64,000 nt of DNA, taken from positions 1-64,000 of the forward strand of contig JBLIIE010000008.1 of the NCBI GenBank assembly GCA_047634635.1, in the 5' to 3' direction. The DNA is from Granulosicoccus sp047634635 (lineage in GTDB: Bacteria; Pseudomonadota; Gammaproteobacteria; Granulosicoccales; Granulosicoccaceae). The notes below the pieces were generated by a model. The model did not search any database, had not been told where the DNA came from, and worked only from the letters and a program-made list of their open reading frames with translations. Every line of letters begins with the position of its first letter. The stretch's first letter is position 1. The position numbers and the translations under genes are program-made. Shown here one piece after another: positions 1-9,601 of this stretch.

Positions 1-67
1 AACTTCAAGGCAATTTTTTTTAGTTATTAGTTGGTTGAAATACCCCTAGCCAGAGTATTCTAGAAGG

Positions 68-673
68 ATGGATTTGAAGCCCTTTTTAATCGCAGGTGTG
101 GACGAAGTTGGCCGAGGTCCGCTAGCGGGCTCTGTGGTGGCCGCAGCGGTTATTCTTAATCCTGCCAAGCGCATTGACGGGCTGCTCGACTCCAAGTTGT
201 TGAACGAGGCAACTCGAGAATTACTGGATGTTGAAATCCGCGCTCACGCACTGAGTTTTTGCATAGCGGAGGCAAGCGTTGAAGAAATCGACACCATTAA
301 TATTTTGCACGCCAGCATGTTGGCAATGCAACGCGCTGTTGAGGGGTTGAGCATTACTCCAGACCTTGCGCTCATTGATGGCAATCGTTGTCCTGAAGTC
401 ACTTGCGCAAGTTCTGCCATCGTCAAAGGCGATCAACGCGTTCAATCTATCAGTGCAGCCTCAATCATTGCTAAAGTGTTTCGTGATCACCAAATGATGG
501 AACTGCACGAAATTCATCCCGAATACGGATTTGCCAGTCACAAAGGCTACCCAACGGCGCAACATCGGCAAGCCCTTATCGACTATGGCGTCATTGATTT
601 GCACAGGCGTTCGTTCAAACCCGTAAAAGAAGCTCTAGCTCGAGCGCGGTCTTCAGTGGGTGCACCGTTCTAG
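68..673 (+). CDS. rnhB: Ribonuclease HII
   Basis: The enzyme cleaves the RNA strand of RNA-DNA hybrids and starts removal of single ribonucleotides from DNA. The N-terminal motif GVDEVGRG supplies acidic residues D12 and E13; LIDGN gives D104 and VKGD gives D122, so the four metal-binding acids of type 2 RNase H are present. The length of 201 aa is normal. The Shine-Dalgarno-like AGAAGG at 62-67 touches the ATG, so a TTG at 74 with 6-nt spacing is an alternative start. The stop overlaps the dnaE GTG by one base, as in the usual rnhB-dnaE arrangement. Confidence 0.95.
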   Translation: MDLKPFLIAGVDEVGRGPLAGSVVAAAVILNPAKRIDGLLDSKLLNEATRELLDVEIRAHALSFCIAEASVEEIDTINILHASMLAMQRAVEGLSITPDLALIDGNRCPEVTCASSAIVKGDQRVQSISAASIIAKVFRDHQMMELHEIHPEYGFASHKGYPTAQHRQALIDYGVIDLHRRSFKPVKEALARARSSVGAPF

Positions 674-3600
674 TGACTGACGAGGGCAACAATAATCAAA
701 TTCAATCGGTGGGCTCAGACGCGCCACTTTTGACGACTGACTCACCATCAGCGTTTGTTCACCTGAGTGTGCATACCGAATTCTCACTCGTGGACAGCAC
801 CGTCAGAATTAAACCCATGATCAAGAAAGTGGCCGCCAGCATGCCGGCGGTTGCTGTAACCGATCGTAGCAACATGTTTGCGCTGGTCAAATTTTATCGC
901 GCAGCATCGGGTGCTGGTATCAAGCCTGTTGCTGGGGTGGACCTGAAAGTGCGTGGGTCGGCCCCTGAAGGAGGGATCACCCGCGTTCTGTTGCTCGTTC
1001 AGAATGAAATCGGTTATGCCAACCTGACTAATCTAGTGTCTAGGGGTTATCAGGAAGGGCAGCTCGATGGCACGCCGGTGGTTGATGTACAGTGGATTTT
1101 CGAGGCCAGCGAAGGCTTGATTGCGTTGTCTGGCAGTATCGATGGTGATGTCGCTGAAGCACTTAAACGCGGTAATCCGGAAGAAGCGTTTGAAGTTGCC
1201 CGGCGCTGGCAACGTGTATTTGGTGATCGCTATTATTTGGAACTCACCAGAACACAGCGTGATTTTGAAGAGCAGTATATTGCAGGCGCCTGTGCCATAG
1301 CTGTTGACCTGAATATTCCAGTGGTCGCCACTAACGATGTGCGCTTTTTACATAAAAATGATTACGAGTCACACGAAGCACGGTTGTGTATTCAAACCGG
1401 CTATGTGCTTGCAGATTCACGACGACAGAAACTAGTCAGCGAACAGCAGTATCTTAAGAGTGCTGATGACATGATTGCGCTGTTTGCCGATATGCCGGTT
1501 GCCATCAGTAATTCAGTAGAAATTGCCAAGCGTTGCAATCTAACGCTGAAATTGGGAACACCGGTACTGCCGGATTTTCCGATTCCAGAAGGCATGACCG
1601 AAACTGAATTTTTCTACGCGTCAGCGCGTGAAGGCCTGGAAGAGCGATTGGTGCAACTGTACGACACCACGCGTGCTGACTTTGCCGAAATTCGTGAGCC
1701 CTACGATGCACGATTAACGCGTGAATTAGACGTTATCGCTGGTATGGGATTCCCCGGATATTTTTTGATTGTTGCTGATTTCATCAAGTGGTCGCGAGAT
1801 AACCTGATACCCGTAGGGCCAGGTCGAGGCTCAGGTGCCGGTTCTCTGGTGGCGTATGCCCTAATGATCACCGATCTTGATCCCCTAGAGTACGATCTAC
1901 TTTTCGAAAGATTTCTAAATCCCGAACGCGTATCCATGCCGGATTTCGATATCGATTTTTGTATGGATGGTCGTGATCGCGTTATTCAGTACGTGGCGCA
2001 GAAGTACGGCACACACAGAGTGTCGCAAATCATCACTTACGGCACCATGGCGGCGAAAGCGGTGGTGCGTGATGTAGGCCGTGTCATGAGCCACCCTTAT
2101 GGCTTCGTTGATTCCATTGCCAAGATGGTGCCTTTTGAAGTAGGGATGACGTTGACTAGGGCCATGGCCGAGTCGGAAGATCTTGCCCGCGCCTACAAGG
2201 AAGATGAAGAAGTAACCTCGTTACTGGACATGGCTCTGTCGCTTGAAGGTTTGTCCAGAAACTGTGGAAAGCACGCTGGTGGTGTCGTTATTGCGCCCAC
2301 GGCATTGACAGATTTTGCGCCTCTTTACTGTGAACCTGATGGGTCAAGCCTGGTTACCCAGTTTGATAAAGATGATGCGGAAGCGGTGGGGCTTGTTAAG
2401 TTCGACTTCCTGGGTCTGCGAACGCTTACCATTATTGACAATGCGGTCAAGGAAATCGACAGGCATCGGGATGAACCGCTGAAATTGCTGGCCTTGCCGC
2501 TCGACGATGCGCCCACTTTCAAATTATTGCAGGAAGCGCAAACAACGGCGGTGTTCCAGCTTGAATCGGCAGGCATGAAGCGCCTGATTGAACGGCTGCG
2601 CCCGGATAGCTTCGAAGACATCATTGCGCTTGTGGCACTCTACCGTCCTGGTCCCTTGCAGTCGGGCATGGTGGACGACTTTATTGACAGAAAGCATGGT
2701 CGTAAGCAAATGGCTTGGCCGCATGAGGATTATCAGCTCGAAGTTCTCAGACCCATTCTTGAGCCAACCTACGGTGTCATTCTGTATCAGGAACAGGTCA
2801 TGGGGATAGCCCAGGTCATGGCTAAATGGTCGCTTGGAACAGCGGATATCCTACGCCGAGCCATGGGTAAGAAAAAGCCTGAGGAGATGGCCAAGCAGCG
2901 AGTTGGCTTTCTGCAAGGTTGCGAAGATAACAGCATTGACAAGGATCTGGCTGGCAACATCTTCGATCTGGTGGAAAAATTTGCAGGCTACGGATTTAAT
3001 AAATCTCACTCGGCCGCATACGCTCTGTTGTCGTATCAGACGGCTTGGCTAAAATGTCATCACCCGGCAGCTTTTATGTCAGCGGTTATGTCAGCTGATA
3101 TGGACAACACCGAAAAAGTGGTAATGCTTATCGATGAGTGCAACATCATGGGGCTAACTGTCCAGTCGCCAGATATCAATCGATCTGGAGTACGGTTTTC
3201 AGTGGTTGATAATAAAACGGTGCTTTACGGGCTGGGTGCGATCAAAGGTGTTGGCGAGGCGGTTCTGGCTAACGTACTTGAAGTTCGTGATACAGACGGA
3301 CCCTTCGAATCACTGGATGATCTGTGTCGTCGGGCCAATCACGGTACGGTTAATAAACGAGTGCTCGAAGCGTTAGTCAAGGCTGGAGCCGTCGATGCGC
3401 TCGGCCCCAACCGTGCCACCTTGTGGCATCACCTGGCGGCAGCGTTGCGCGGTGGCGATCAGTTTCATAAAAATGAGGCGGCTGGTCAAAATGACCTGTT
3501 TGGTCTGGGTGAGCCGGTTGAATCCGATGAACCTGAACTGATGGTGCTGCGAGATAACTGGAGCGATCGGGAGCGTCTCCGTGCCGAGAAAGACACGCTG

Positions 3601-4236
3601 GGTTTATACTTAAGCGGCCATCCGATTAACGAGTATCTCAAGGAGCTCGGTAATTTTTCACATGGCCGACTGAAAGTCATCTGTGGTAAAGCCAATAGCG
3701 GTGACAGTGGGCCAGGCTACAGGCCTCGCGGTGTGCCGGTTGTCGCAGCGGGGCTCGTTATGGGAGTTCGTCAGCGCGATGGTCATGGCGGACGCATGTT
3801 GTTTGTGACCCTCGATGACGGCACTGCTCGCATTGAAGTAACGCTACGCGGCGAACAGATAGATTCCAGCAGCCACCTCATTCTCAAGGATGAGGTGCTC
3901 ATAGTTGATGGCGATGTCAGTCCCGATGAATTCAATGGTGGATTCAAAATCCGCGCACGTGAAATATATGACATGGCCAGTGCAAGATCCCGATTCGCAC
4001 GCCAGCTATTGATCAATATTGACGGTGAGCAATGGCGAGATGGACGGCTAGACGAAATTATCAGCACACTCTCAAACTATAAAAGCGGGACTATTCCGGT
4101 GTGGTTTAATTTTCGCAACAATTCGGCCCGAGCCCGTATTCGGGCTGGAAATCGTTGGGCGGTGAACCCGCAACTCGAGCTCCTCGATCATCTTGGCAAA
4201 CTCACAGGCGAAGGAAATGTCGAGTTAGTTTACTGA
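673..4236 (+). CDS. dnaE: DNA polymerase III alpha subunit
   Basis: This is the replicative C-family polymerase, 1187 aa (the E. coli protein is about 1160 aa). In order it shows an N-terminal PHP domain (HLSVHTEFSLVD near residue 30), the palm with the catalytic aspartates of PDFDIDF at residues 423-429, finger segments such as GPGRGSGAGSLVAYAL, a helix-hairpin-helix region (GLGAIKGVGEAVLANV), and a C-terminal OB fold. The start is GTG, overlapping the rnhB stop by one base, which implies translational coupling. A second, error-prone C-family polymerase is encoded at the right end of the window. Confidence 0.97.
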   Translation: MTDEGNNNQIQSVGSDAPLLTTDSPSAFVHLSVHTEFSLVDSTVRIKPMIKKVAASMPAVAVTDRSNMFALVKFYRAASGAGIKPVAGVDLKVRGSAPEGGITRVLLLVQNEIGYANLTNLVSRGYQEGQLDGTPVVDVQWIFEASEGLIALSGSIDGDVAEALKRGNPEEAFEVARRWQRVFGDRYYLELTRTQRDFEEQYIAGACAIAVDLNIPVVATNDVRFLHKNDYESHEARLCIQTGYVLADSRRQKLVSEQQYLKSADDMIALFADMPVAISNSVEIAKRCNLTLKLGTPVLPDFPIPEGMTETEFFYASAREGLEERLVQLYDTTRADFAEIREPYDARLTRELDVIAGMGFPGYFLIVADFIKWSRDNLIPVGPGRGSGAGSLVAYALMITDLDPLEYDLLFERFLNPERVSMPDFDIDFCMDGRDRVIQYVAQKYGTHRVSQIITYGTMAAKAVVRDVGRVMSHPYGFVDSIAKMVPFEVGMTLTRAMAESEDLARAYKEDEEVTSLLDMALSLEGLSRNCGKHAGGVVIAPTALTDFAPLYCEPDGSSLVTQFDKDDAEAVGLVKFDFLGLRTLTIIDNAVKEIDRHRDEPLKLLALPLDDAPTFKLLQEAQTTAVFQLESAGMKRLIERLRPDSFEDIIALVALYRPGPLQSGMVDDFIDRKHGRKQMAWPHEDYQLEVLRPILEPTYGVILYQEQVMGIAQVMAKWSLGTADILRRAMGKKKPEEMAKQRVGFLQGCEDNSIDKDLAGNIFDLVEKFAGYGFNKSHSAAYALLSYQTAWLKCHHPAAFMSAVMSADMDNTEKVVMLIDECNIMGLTVQSPDINRSGVRFSVVDNKTVLYGLGAIKGVGEAVLANVLEVRDTDGPFESLDDLCRRANHGTVNKRVLEALVKAGAVDALGPNRATLWHHLAAALRGGDQFHKNEAAGQNDLFGLGEPVESDEPELMVLRDNWSDRERLRAEKDTLGLYLSGHPINEYLKELGNFSHGRLKVICGKANSGDSGPGYRPRGVPVVAAGLVMGVRQRDGHGGRMLFVTLDDGTARIEVTLRGEQIDSSSHLILKDEVLIVDGDVSPDEFNGGFKIRAREIYDMASARSRFARQLLINIDGEQWRDGRLDEIISTLSNYKSGTIPVWFNFRNNSARARIRAGNRWAVNPQLELLDHLGKLTGEGNVELVY

Positions 4237-4366
4237 TTCAACGCCTGTGCCAGTTTACGTTCCTGAAATAGTTATCGACAATTGGGTTCTATATCGATGA
4301 TAGATGCCGGCTTTTGTGTCAATTAGCGCTAGAATGGGGCATCAATAACCGGGGCTCTTTCACCCA

Positions 4367-5329
4367 ATGAATCCGAATTTTCTCGACTTCGAACAACCCA
4401 TTGCAGAGTTGGAAGCCAAGATCCGCGAATTGCAGTTCGCTACCGAAGATGCGGATATCAACATCAGCGAGGAAGTCGACACTCTTAAAAAGAAGTGCGA
4501 CAAGCTGACCAGCAGCATCTTCGCCAAACTCAGTTCCTGGCAAATTGCACAGTTGGCTCGCCATCCGCAGCGCCCCTACACCCGCTTTTATATCGATAAC
4601 GTATTTACCGACTTCGATGAACTGCACGGAGACCGTCTATACGGCGATGATTCGGCAATCATTGGTGGTACCGCACGTCTTAATGGCAAACCTATTGTGG
4701 TTATTGGTCATGAGAAAGGTCGCGACACCAAGGAGAAGATTCATAGAAACTTTGGCATGCCACGACCAGAAGGCTACAGAAAGGCTAAACGGCTGATGGA
4801 GCTTGCTGAACGCTTCTCCTTACCAGTCATCACGTTTATCGATACTCCCGGTGCCTATCCTGGCATCGGTGCCGAAGAGCGAGGTCAAAGTGAGGCCATC
4901 GCGCGTAATCTGTTTGTCATGTCAGGCTTGAAGACACCTATCATCTGCACCGTTATTGGCGAAGGCGGATCCGGTGGTGCACTGGCTATTGGCGTAGGTG
5001 ATCGTGTCATGATGCTTGAATACTCCGTGTACTCAGTCATAAGCCCTGAAGGGTGTGCCTCAATATTGTATAAAAGCGTGGACAAAGCGGCTGATGCAGC
5101 TGAGGCTATGGGGATCACGTCTGCTCGGCTTAAAGATTTTGGCCTTGTGGATCGCGTGATTAGCGAGCCTTTAGGAGGTGCGCATCGCGACCCCAAACAA
5201 ATGGCGATCAATCTGCAGGAAGTGCTGATAGAAGAGCTTTCTACCTTGTGCAGCGCGCCATTGGACACACTCATGTCCAATCGGCAACAGAAACTGCGAG
5301 CGTACGGGGAATATAAAGAAAACGTATGA
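4367..5329 (+). CDS. accA: Acetyl-CoA carboxylase carboxyltransferase subunit alpha
   Basis: With AccD this subunit transfers the carboxyl group from biotin to acetyl-CoA, the first step of fatty acid synthesis. At 320 aa it matches the E. coli length of 319. The N-terminus (MNPNFLDFEQPIAELEAKI) is the standard AccA opening, and the glycine-rich crotonase-fold stretches FIDTPGAYPGIGAEERGQ and IGEGGSGGALAIG are present. It is separated from dnaE by 130 bp and overlaps tilS by four bases (ATGA), so accA and tilS are probably one transcript. Confidence 0.97.
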   Translation: MNPNFLDFEQPIAELEAKIRELQFATEDADINISEEVDTLKKKCDKLTSSIFAKLSSWQIAQLARHPQRPYTRFYIDNVFTDFDELHGDRLYGDDSAIIGGTARLNGKPIVVIGHEKGRDTKEKIHRNFGMPRPEGYRKAKRLMELAERFSLPVITFIDTPGAYPGIGAEERGQSEAIARNLFVMSGLKTPIICTVIGEGGSGGALAIGVGDRVMMLEYSVYSVISPEGCASILYKSVDKAADAAEAMGITSARLKDFGLVDRVISEPLGGAHRDPKQMAINLQEVLIEELSTLCSAPLDTLMSNRQQKLRAYGEYKENV

Positions 5330-6657
5330 CGCCGTTCGAATCCGTCGCTGACTACATCCAGCGACAGGCCGAGGTGAGTCAGTATTGTGTCGCTTACAGC
5401 GGGGGCATGGATTCTCATGTTTTGCTGTTCCTGCTGTCTCAGTTAAAGCAGAATGATTCTGCTTTGCAGCTGCGTGCGGTACACGTAAATCACGGGCTGC
5501 AGGCAGACAGCGAACGGTGGGCTGAACATGCGCGAATTGTCTGTGAAGTGCTGGAAATTCCACTAGAAATTCGCTTAGCGGTCGTTGATGATCAGAGTGA
5601 AGGGCCAGAAGCAGCTGCTCGGAAAGCCCGATACGCAGAATTCTCTGAGATTTTACGACCCGGCGAACATTTATTGCTCGCTCAGCATGCCGAAGATCAA
5701 GCGGAGACCTTTCTGTTACAAGCCCTGCGGGGAAGTGGGCTGGACGGGTTGTCTGGTATCCCTCGAAAACGCCGTTTTAGCGTTGGTTATATAGGGCGGC
5801 CTTTATTAGCTTGCAGCCTTGAGTCCTTGAGCATCGTTGCATCAACCCATGATCTTATATGGATCGAAGATCCGTCCAACTTAGATGACAAATTTGATCG
5901 CAACTACTTGCGGCTGAATGTCATGCCATTGTTGAAAGAGCGTTGGCCAGCTTACGCACAAACGTTGGGTCGCAGCGCTCTTCGCAGTGCCGCTGCCAGT
6001 CAGACGCTTCTGGGTTTGGCGCAGCAGGATCTGGCTGCTTTAACGATCGAGGGCACGTCGGAGCTCAGTATTGCAGGCCTGAACGCTCTTCCAAAAGAAC
6101 GAGCCTTTACCGCTTTACGACTTTTCGTGCGCCAGAAAAATTTGCGGATGCCAAGGCTTCAGGACCTTATGCAGGTTATGGGGAACCTTGTAGATGCAAG
6201 GCCGGACTCCAATGGCATTGTTAACGTGCGGGACTATGTCTTCAGGCGACATAAAGATAGTTTATATGTGCTCCCACAGCAAGAGGATGCAAGGCCGTTT
6301 CATTATACGTGGGATGCTCCGTATGAACCGTTAACCATCTGCGAAACGGGTCTGACGTTAACCTTAGCGTTGTGTCATCAGCAAGGATTGCAATTGCCGC
6401 CAGATGGGTCTGTCACTGTAAAAAGTCGGGTAGGTGGCGAACTACTGAGAATGGGTGAGCCTGCTTTTCACAAATCGGTGAAGAAAATTCTTCAGGAATC
6501 ATCACTACCACCCTGGGTGCGTGACACGATTCCACTTATCTATTCAGACGGCCGACTAGCTGCTGTTTTGGGAGTTGCAATTTCTGTGGATTTTCAAACT
6601 ACTGCCGCTCATTTAGCAGGTGATGTAGCAGGCGACAATTCATCAGGCAACCGTTAA
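5326..6657 (+). CDS. tilS: tRNA(Ile)-lysidine synthase
   Basis: TilS adds lysine to C34 of the CAU-anticodon tRNA(Ile), changing both codon and aminoacylation specificity. The PP-loop ATP pyrophosphatase motif SGGMDS lies at residues 25-30, and LLAQHAEDQAETFLLQALRGSG is the family's second signature. The 443-aa length includes the middle TilS domain and the C-terminal substrate-binding domain (VKSRVGGELLRMG onward). The start ATG overlaps the accA stop by four bases, the same pairing as in many gammaproteobacteria. Confidence 0.95.
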   Translation: MTPFESVADYIQRQAEVSQYCVAYSGGMDSHVLLFLLSQLKQNDSALQLRAVHVNHGLQADSERWAEHARIVCEVLEIPLEIRLAVVDDQSEGPEAAARKARYAEFSEILRPGEHLLLAQHAEDQAETFLLQALRGSGLDGLSGIPRKRRFSVGYIGRPLLACSLESLSIVASTHDLIWIEDPSNLDDKFDRNYLRLNVMPLLKERWPAYAQTLGRSALRSAAASQTLLGLAQQDLAALTIEGTSELSIAGLNALPKERAFTALRLFVRQKNLRMPRLQDLMQVMGNLVDARPDSNGIVNVRDYVFRRHKDSLYVLPQQEDARPFHYTWDAPYEPLTICETGLTLTLALCHQQGLQLPPDGSVTVKSRVGGELLRMGEPAFHKSVKKILQESSLPPWVRDTIPLIYSDGRLAAVLGVAISVDFQTTAAHLAGDVAGDNSSGNR

Positions 6658-6944
6658 GACCGGACTCGGGCTCAAGGGTTCGAGAAATAATGAAATGGCT
6701 ATGTCATTGCCCCGCGAGCCCTAAGTCACGCTATGAATGTTTAACGCGTAATTTGAGCATGATAAATCGGCTTTTGCAATTGTTAGGCTTTGCCTGTTCT
6801 GTTAATCTTAACCCCCGTTCGGTATGAACTTTTTCATGTCGTAGCGGGATCTTCCACGGAACGTTCCGCGTCACGCTTTCAGTCGTGTTTGTATGCAAGA
6901 TGATCTCGTCTTGTTATTGCACCCGGCATCAACAGACTCAGTCT
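6658..6944. other. Intergenic region upstream of pyrG
   Basis: This 287-bp gap separates tilS from the likely pyrG start. It contains a perfect 12-bp palindrome, CGGAACGTTCCG, at 6857-6868. I could not identify a convincing sigma-70 promoter, terminator, tRNA or small ORF. It presumably holds the promoter for the pyrG-kdsA-eno set, since spacing downstream is short. Confidence 0.4.
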
Positions 6945-8672
6945 ATGACGCGTTTTATATTCGTGACCGGTGGCGTCGTTTCGTCATTGGGAAAAGGAAT
7001 TTCAGCAGCCTCTTTGGCGGCGCTACTTGAAGCAAGGGGCTTAAGCGTCACCATGCTCAAGTTGGACCCCTACATCAACGTAGACCCAGGCACCATGAGC
7101 CCCTACCAGCATGGCGAAGTCTTCGTTACGCATGATGGTGCAGAAACCGACCTTGATCTTGGCCACTACGAGCGTTTCGTGCGTATTCAGACCAGCCAGA
7201 GCAACAATTTCACAACTGGGCGAGTCTACGAAACTGTTATCGCAAATGAGCGCCGTGGTGATTATCTGGGTGCGACTGTTCAGGTTATTCCGCACATCAC
7301 CGATGAAATCAAACGGCGAGTGATGATTGGTGCAGGTGACGCTGATATTGCCATGGTCGAGATTGGCGGTACTGTCGGTGATATTGAGTCATTGCCATTT
7401 TTGGAGGCTATTCGGCAAATGGCCGTTGAACTAGGTAAAGAGCGAACCTTGTTCATGCATCTCACTCTAGTGCCTTATATCGCATCGGCGGGTGAGATTA
7501 AAACCAAGCCAACCCAGCACTCTGTTAAAGAGCTGCGTTCTATTGGTATTCAGCCGGACATATTATTGTGCCGCTCTGACAGGCAATTGCCCGAGACTGA
7601 ACGTCGTAAAATTGCACTGTTTACCAACGTGCAGGGACGTGCAGTAATCGCTGCAACCGATGCAGACACTATCTACGATATACCTCGCATGTTGCATGCG
7701 CAGGAGCTTGATGAATTGGTTTGTGAACAATTCAAGCTTGATCTGCCGCCGGCTGATTTGACACAGTGGCAGCGGGTCGTCGACAGAATTCGTCACCCAG
7801 AAAAATCAGTCACTATTGGCATGGTCGGTAAATACACCGAGCTGACTGAGTCTTATAAGTCGCTTAACGAAGCTCTGACTCACGCAGGTATCCAGACCGA
7901 TAGCCGTGTAAAAATCCGCTACCTGGATGCGGAAAAACTGGAACGTGGTGATTTGCGTGCACTGGGCGAAATCGATGCCATTCTGGTCCCGGGTGGTTTT
8001 GGTAATCGTGGCGTAGAAGGTAAGATTATCGCTGCACGCTATGCACGCGAAAACAAGATCCCGTATCTGGGTATTTGCTTAGGGATGCAAGTAGCGGTTA
8101 TAGAACATGCGCGACATGTTGCCGGTATAGCATCTGCCAACAGCAGCGAGTTCGACCTATCAACGCCTGAACCCGTTATTGCACTAATCACTGAATGGCA
8201 AAATCAGGACGGCGAAACGGTTATCAGAAGCGCAGATTCAGATCTAGGTGGAACCATGCGACTCGGCGGTCAAACCTGTGCGATGCAACCTGGATCGCTT
8301 TCAGCCCGTGTTTACGGCACCGAAGAAATCGTTGAGCGGCATCGACACCGATTTGAATTCAACAACAATTATACTAACCGCCTCACTGAGGCCGGTCTGG
8401 TCGTGTCGGCAAGATCCAGTGAGCCCCATGGTGGTCTTGCTGGAAGTGCCGCTGCTGGCAATGATGCAAGCTTTGACGCGGAGGGTTTAGTCGAAATGAT
8501 TGAGCTACCTGATCACCCTTGGTTCATTGGCTGTCAGTTCCACCCGGAGTACACTTCCAACCCTCGTGACGGACACCCTTTGTTCACCGGATTCATTACC
8601 GCGGCCCTTGAATTTCAATCTAACCGCTTGGCAACGGAAACTGAAGAGGCAGATAGCTCCAAAATAGGCTAA
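6945..8672 (+). CDS. pyrG: CTP synthase
   Basis: The enzyme aminates UTP to CTP using glutamine and ATP. The N-terminal synthetase domain opens with MTRFIFVTGGVVSSLGKG, and the C-terminal class I glutaminase domain has the nucleophile motif GICLGMQ and the His-Glu pair in CQFHPEYTS. The reading frame is open 20 codons upstream (to 6885), but that extension is unlike the family, so the ATG at 6945 is preferred although no good ribosome binding site is visible. At 575 aa it is longer than the E. coli enzyme (545). Much of the excess is a Gly/Ala/Ser-rich insertion of about 20 residues near 493-513 inside the glutaminase domain. Confidence 0.95.
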   Translation: MTRFIFVTGGVVSSLGKGISAASLAALLEARGLSVTMLKLDPYINVDPGTMSPYQHGEVFVTHDGAETDLDLGHYERFVRIQTSQSNNFTTGRVYETVIANERRGDYLGATVQVIPHITDEIKRRVMIGAGDADIAMVEIGGTVGDIESLPFLEAIRQMAVELGKERTLFMHLTLVPYIASAGEIKTKPTQHSVKELRSIGIQPDILLCRSDRQLPETERRKIALFTNVQGRAVIAATDADTIYDIPRMLHAQELDELVCEQFKLDLPPADLTQWQRVVDRIRHPEKSVTIGMVGKYTELTESYKSLNEALTHAGIQTDSRVKIRYLDAEKLERGDLRALGEIDAILVPGGFGNRGVEGKIIAARYARENKIPYLGICLGMQVAVIEHARHVAGIASANSSEFDLSTPEPVIALITEWQNQDGETVIRSADSDLGGTMRLGGQTCAMQPGSLSARVYGTEEIVERHRHRFEFNNNYTNRLTEAGLVVSARSSEPHGGLAGSAAAGNDASFDAEGLVEMIELPDHPWFIGCQFHPEYTSNPRDGHPLFTGFITAALEFQSNRLATETEEADSSKIG

Positions 8673-8710
8673 ATACCATATCCCTGTTCTCTCTAATAAA
8701 AGGCAAAACC

Positions 8711-9565
8711 ATGCAACTGTGCGGTCAAGAAGTGGGTTTGGACCAACCGGTATTCCTGATAGCGGGACCTTGTGCGATAGAATCTGAAAAGCTTGCGATG
8801 GAGACAGCGCAAACGCTAAAAGAGATGACATCGGAACTTGGCATTCATTTTATCTATAAATCCTCGTTCGACAAGGCGAATCGCTCCTCAACTCACAGCT
8901 TTCGTGGGCCTGGTATTGAAGAAGGTCTAAGAATCCTAGCCAAGGTGCGGGATGAAATTGGTGTTCCTGTGCTCACTGACGTGCATGAAGACACACCCAT
9001 GGACGAAGTCGCTGATGTTGTGGACGTTTTGCAGACGCCGGCTTTCCTGTGTCGCCAGACTAACTTTATTAAACGTGTGGCTCGTGCTGGTAAGCCTGTC
9101 AATATCAAAAAAGGTCAGTTTTTGGCACCTGATGATATGGTGCATGTAGTTGAAAAAGCGCGGGAAGAGGGCAACGAGCACATCATGGTGTGTGAACGTG
9201 GCGTCTCTTTTGGGTACAACACGCTGATGTCGGACATGCGCGGTCTTGCCATTATGCGAAATACCAACTGTCCGGTGGTTTTCGACGCCACTCATTCCGT
9301 ACAGCAACCTGGAAGTCAGGGAGGTAGCTCTGGTGGTCAACGTGAATTCATACCAGTTCTCGCCAGAGCAGCGGTTGCTGCAGGTATCTCAGGTTTGTTC
9401 ATGGAAACCCACCCCGAGCCAGACAAAGCTTTGAGTGATGGGCCAAATGCATGGCCATTAGGACAATTGCGACCGTTGCTAGAAACCCTGATACGGTTAG
9501 ATGCAGCCGTTAAGGCTGGAGATTTTGCAGAGACGCAATATCTACAAGACAGAGTAAGCAGTTAA
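8711..9565 (+). CDS. kdsA: 3-deoxy-8-phosphooctulonate synthase
   Basis: KdsA condenses phosphoenolpyruvate with arabinose 5-phosphate to Kdo-8-phosphate for lipopolysaccharide inner core, so the cell makes LPS. Family stretches include FLIAGPCAIESE, YKSSFDKANRSS, GVPVLTDVHE, NIKKGQFLAPDDM and VFDATHSVQQPG. The length of 284 aa is normal. It sits 38 bp after pyrG and 36 bp before eno, the conserved pyrG-kdsA-eno arrangement. Confidence 0.97.
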   Translation: MQLCGQEVGLDQPVFLIAGPCAIESEKLAMETAQTLKEMTSELGIHFIYKSSFDKANRSSTHSFRGPGIEEGLRILAKVRDEIGVPVLTDVHEDTPMDEVADVVDVLQTPAFLCRQTNFIKRVARAGKPVNIKKGQFLAPDDMVHVVEKAREEGNEHIMVCERGVSFGYNTLMSDMRGLAIMRNTNCPVVFDATHSVQQPGSQGGSSGGQREFIPVLARAAVAAGISGLFMETHPEPDKALSDGPNAWPLGQLRPLLETLIRLDAAVKAGDFAETQYLQDRVSS

Positions 9566-9601
9566 ACTCTACCGATCGTTTCATTTAACTAAGGATTACT
9601 C

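Noticed and set aside
1..67. C-terminal end of an upstream gene such as lpxB before rnhB
   Set aside because: That gene would be expected from conserved order, but the 67 bases show no recognisable protein end in any frame.
4885..5418. A 177-codon minus-strand ORF across accA and tilS
   Set aside because: It is antisense to two well-identified overlapping genes and shows no recognisable domain.
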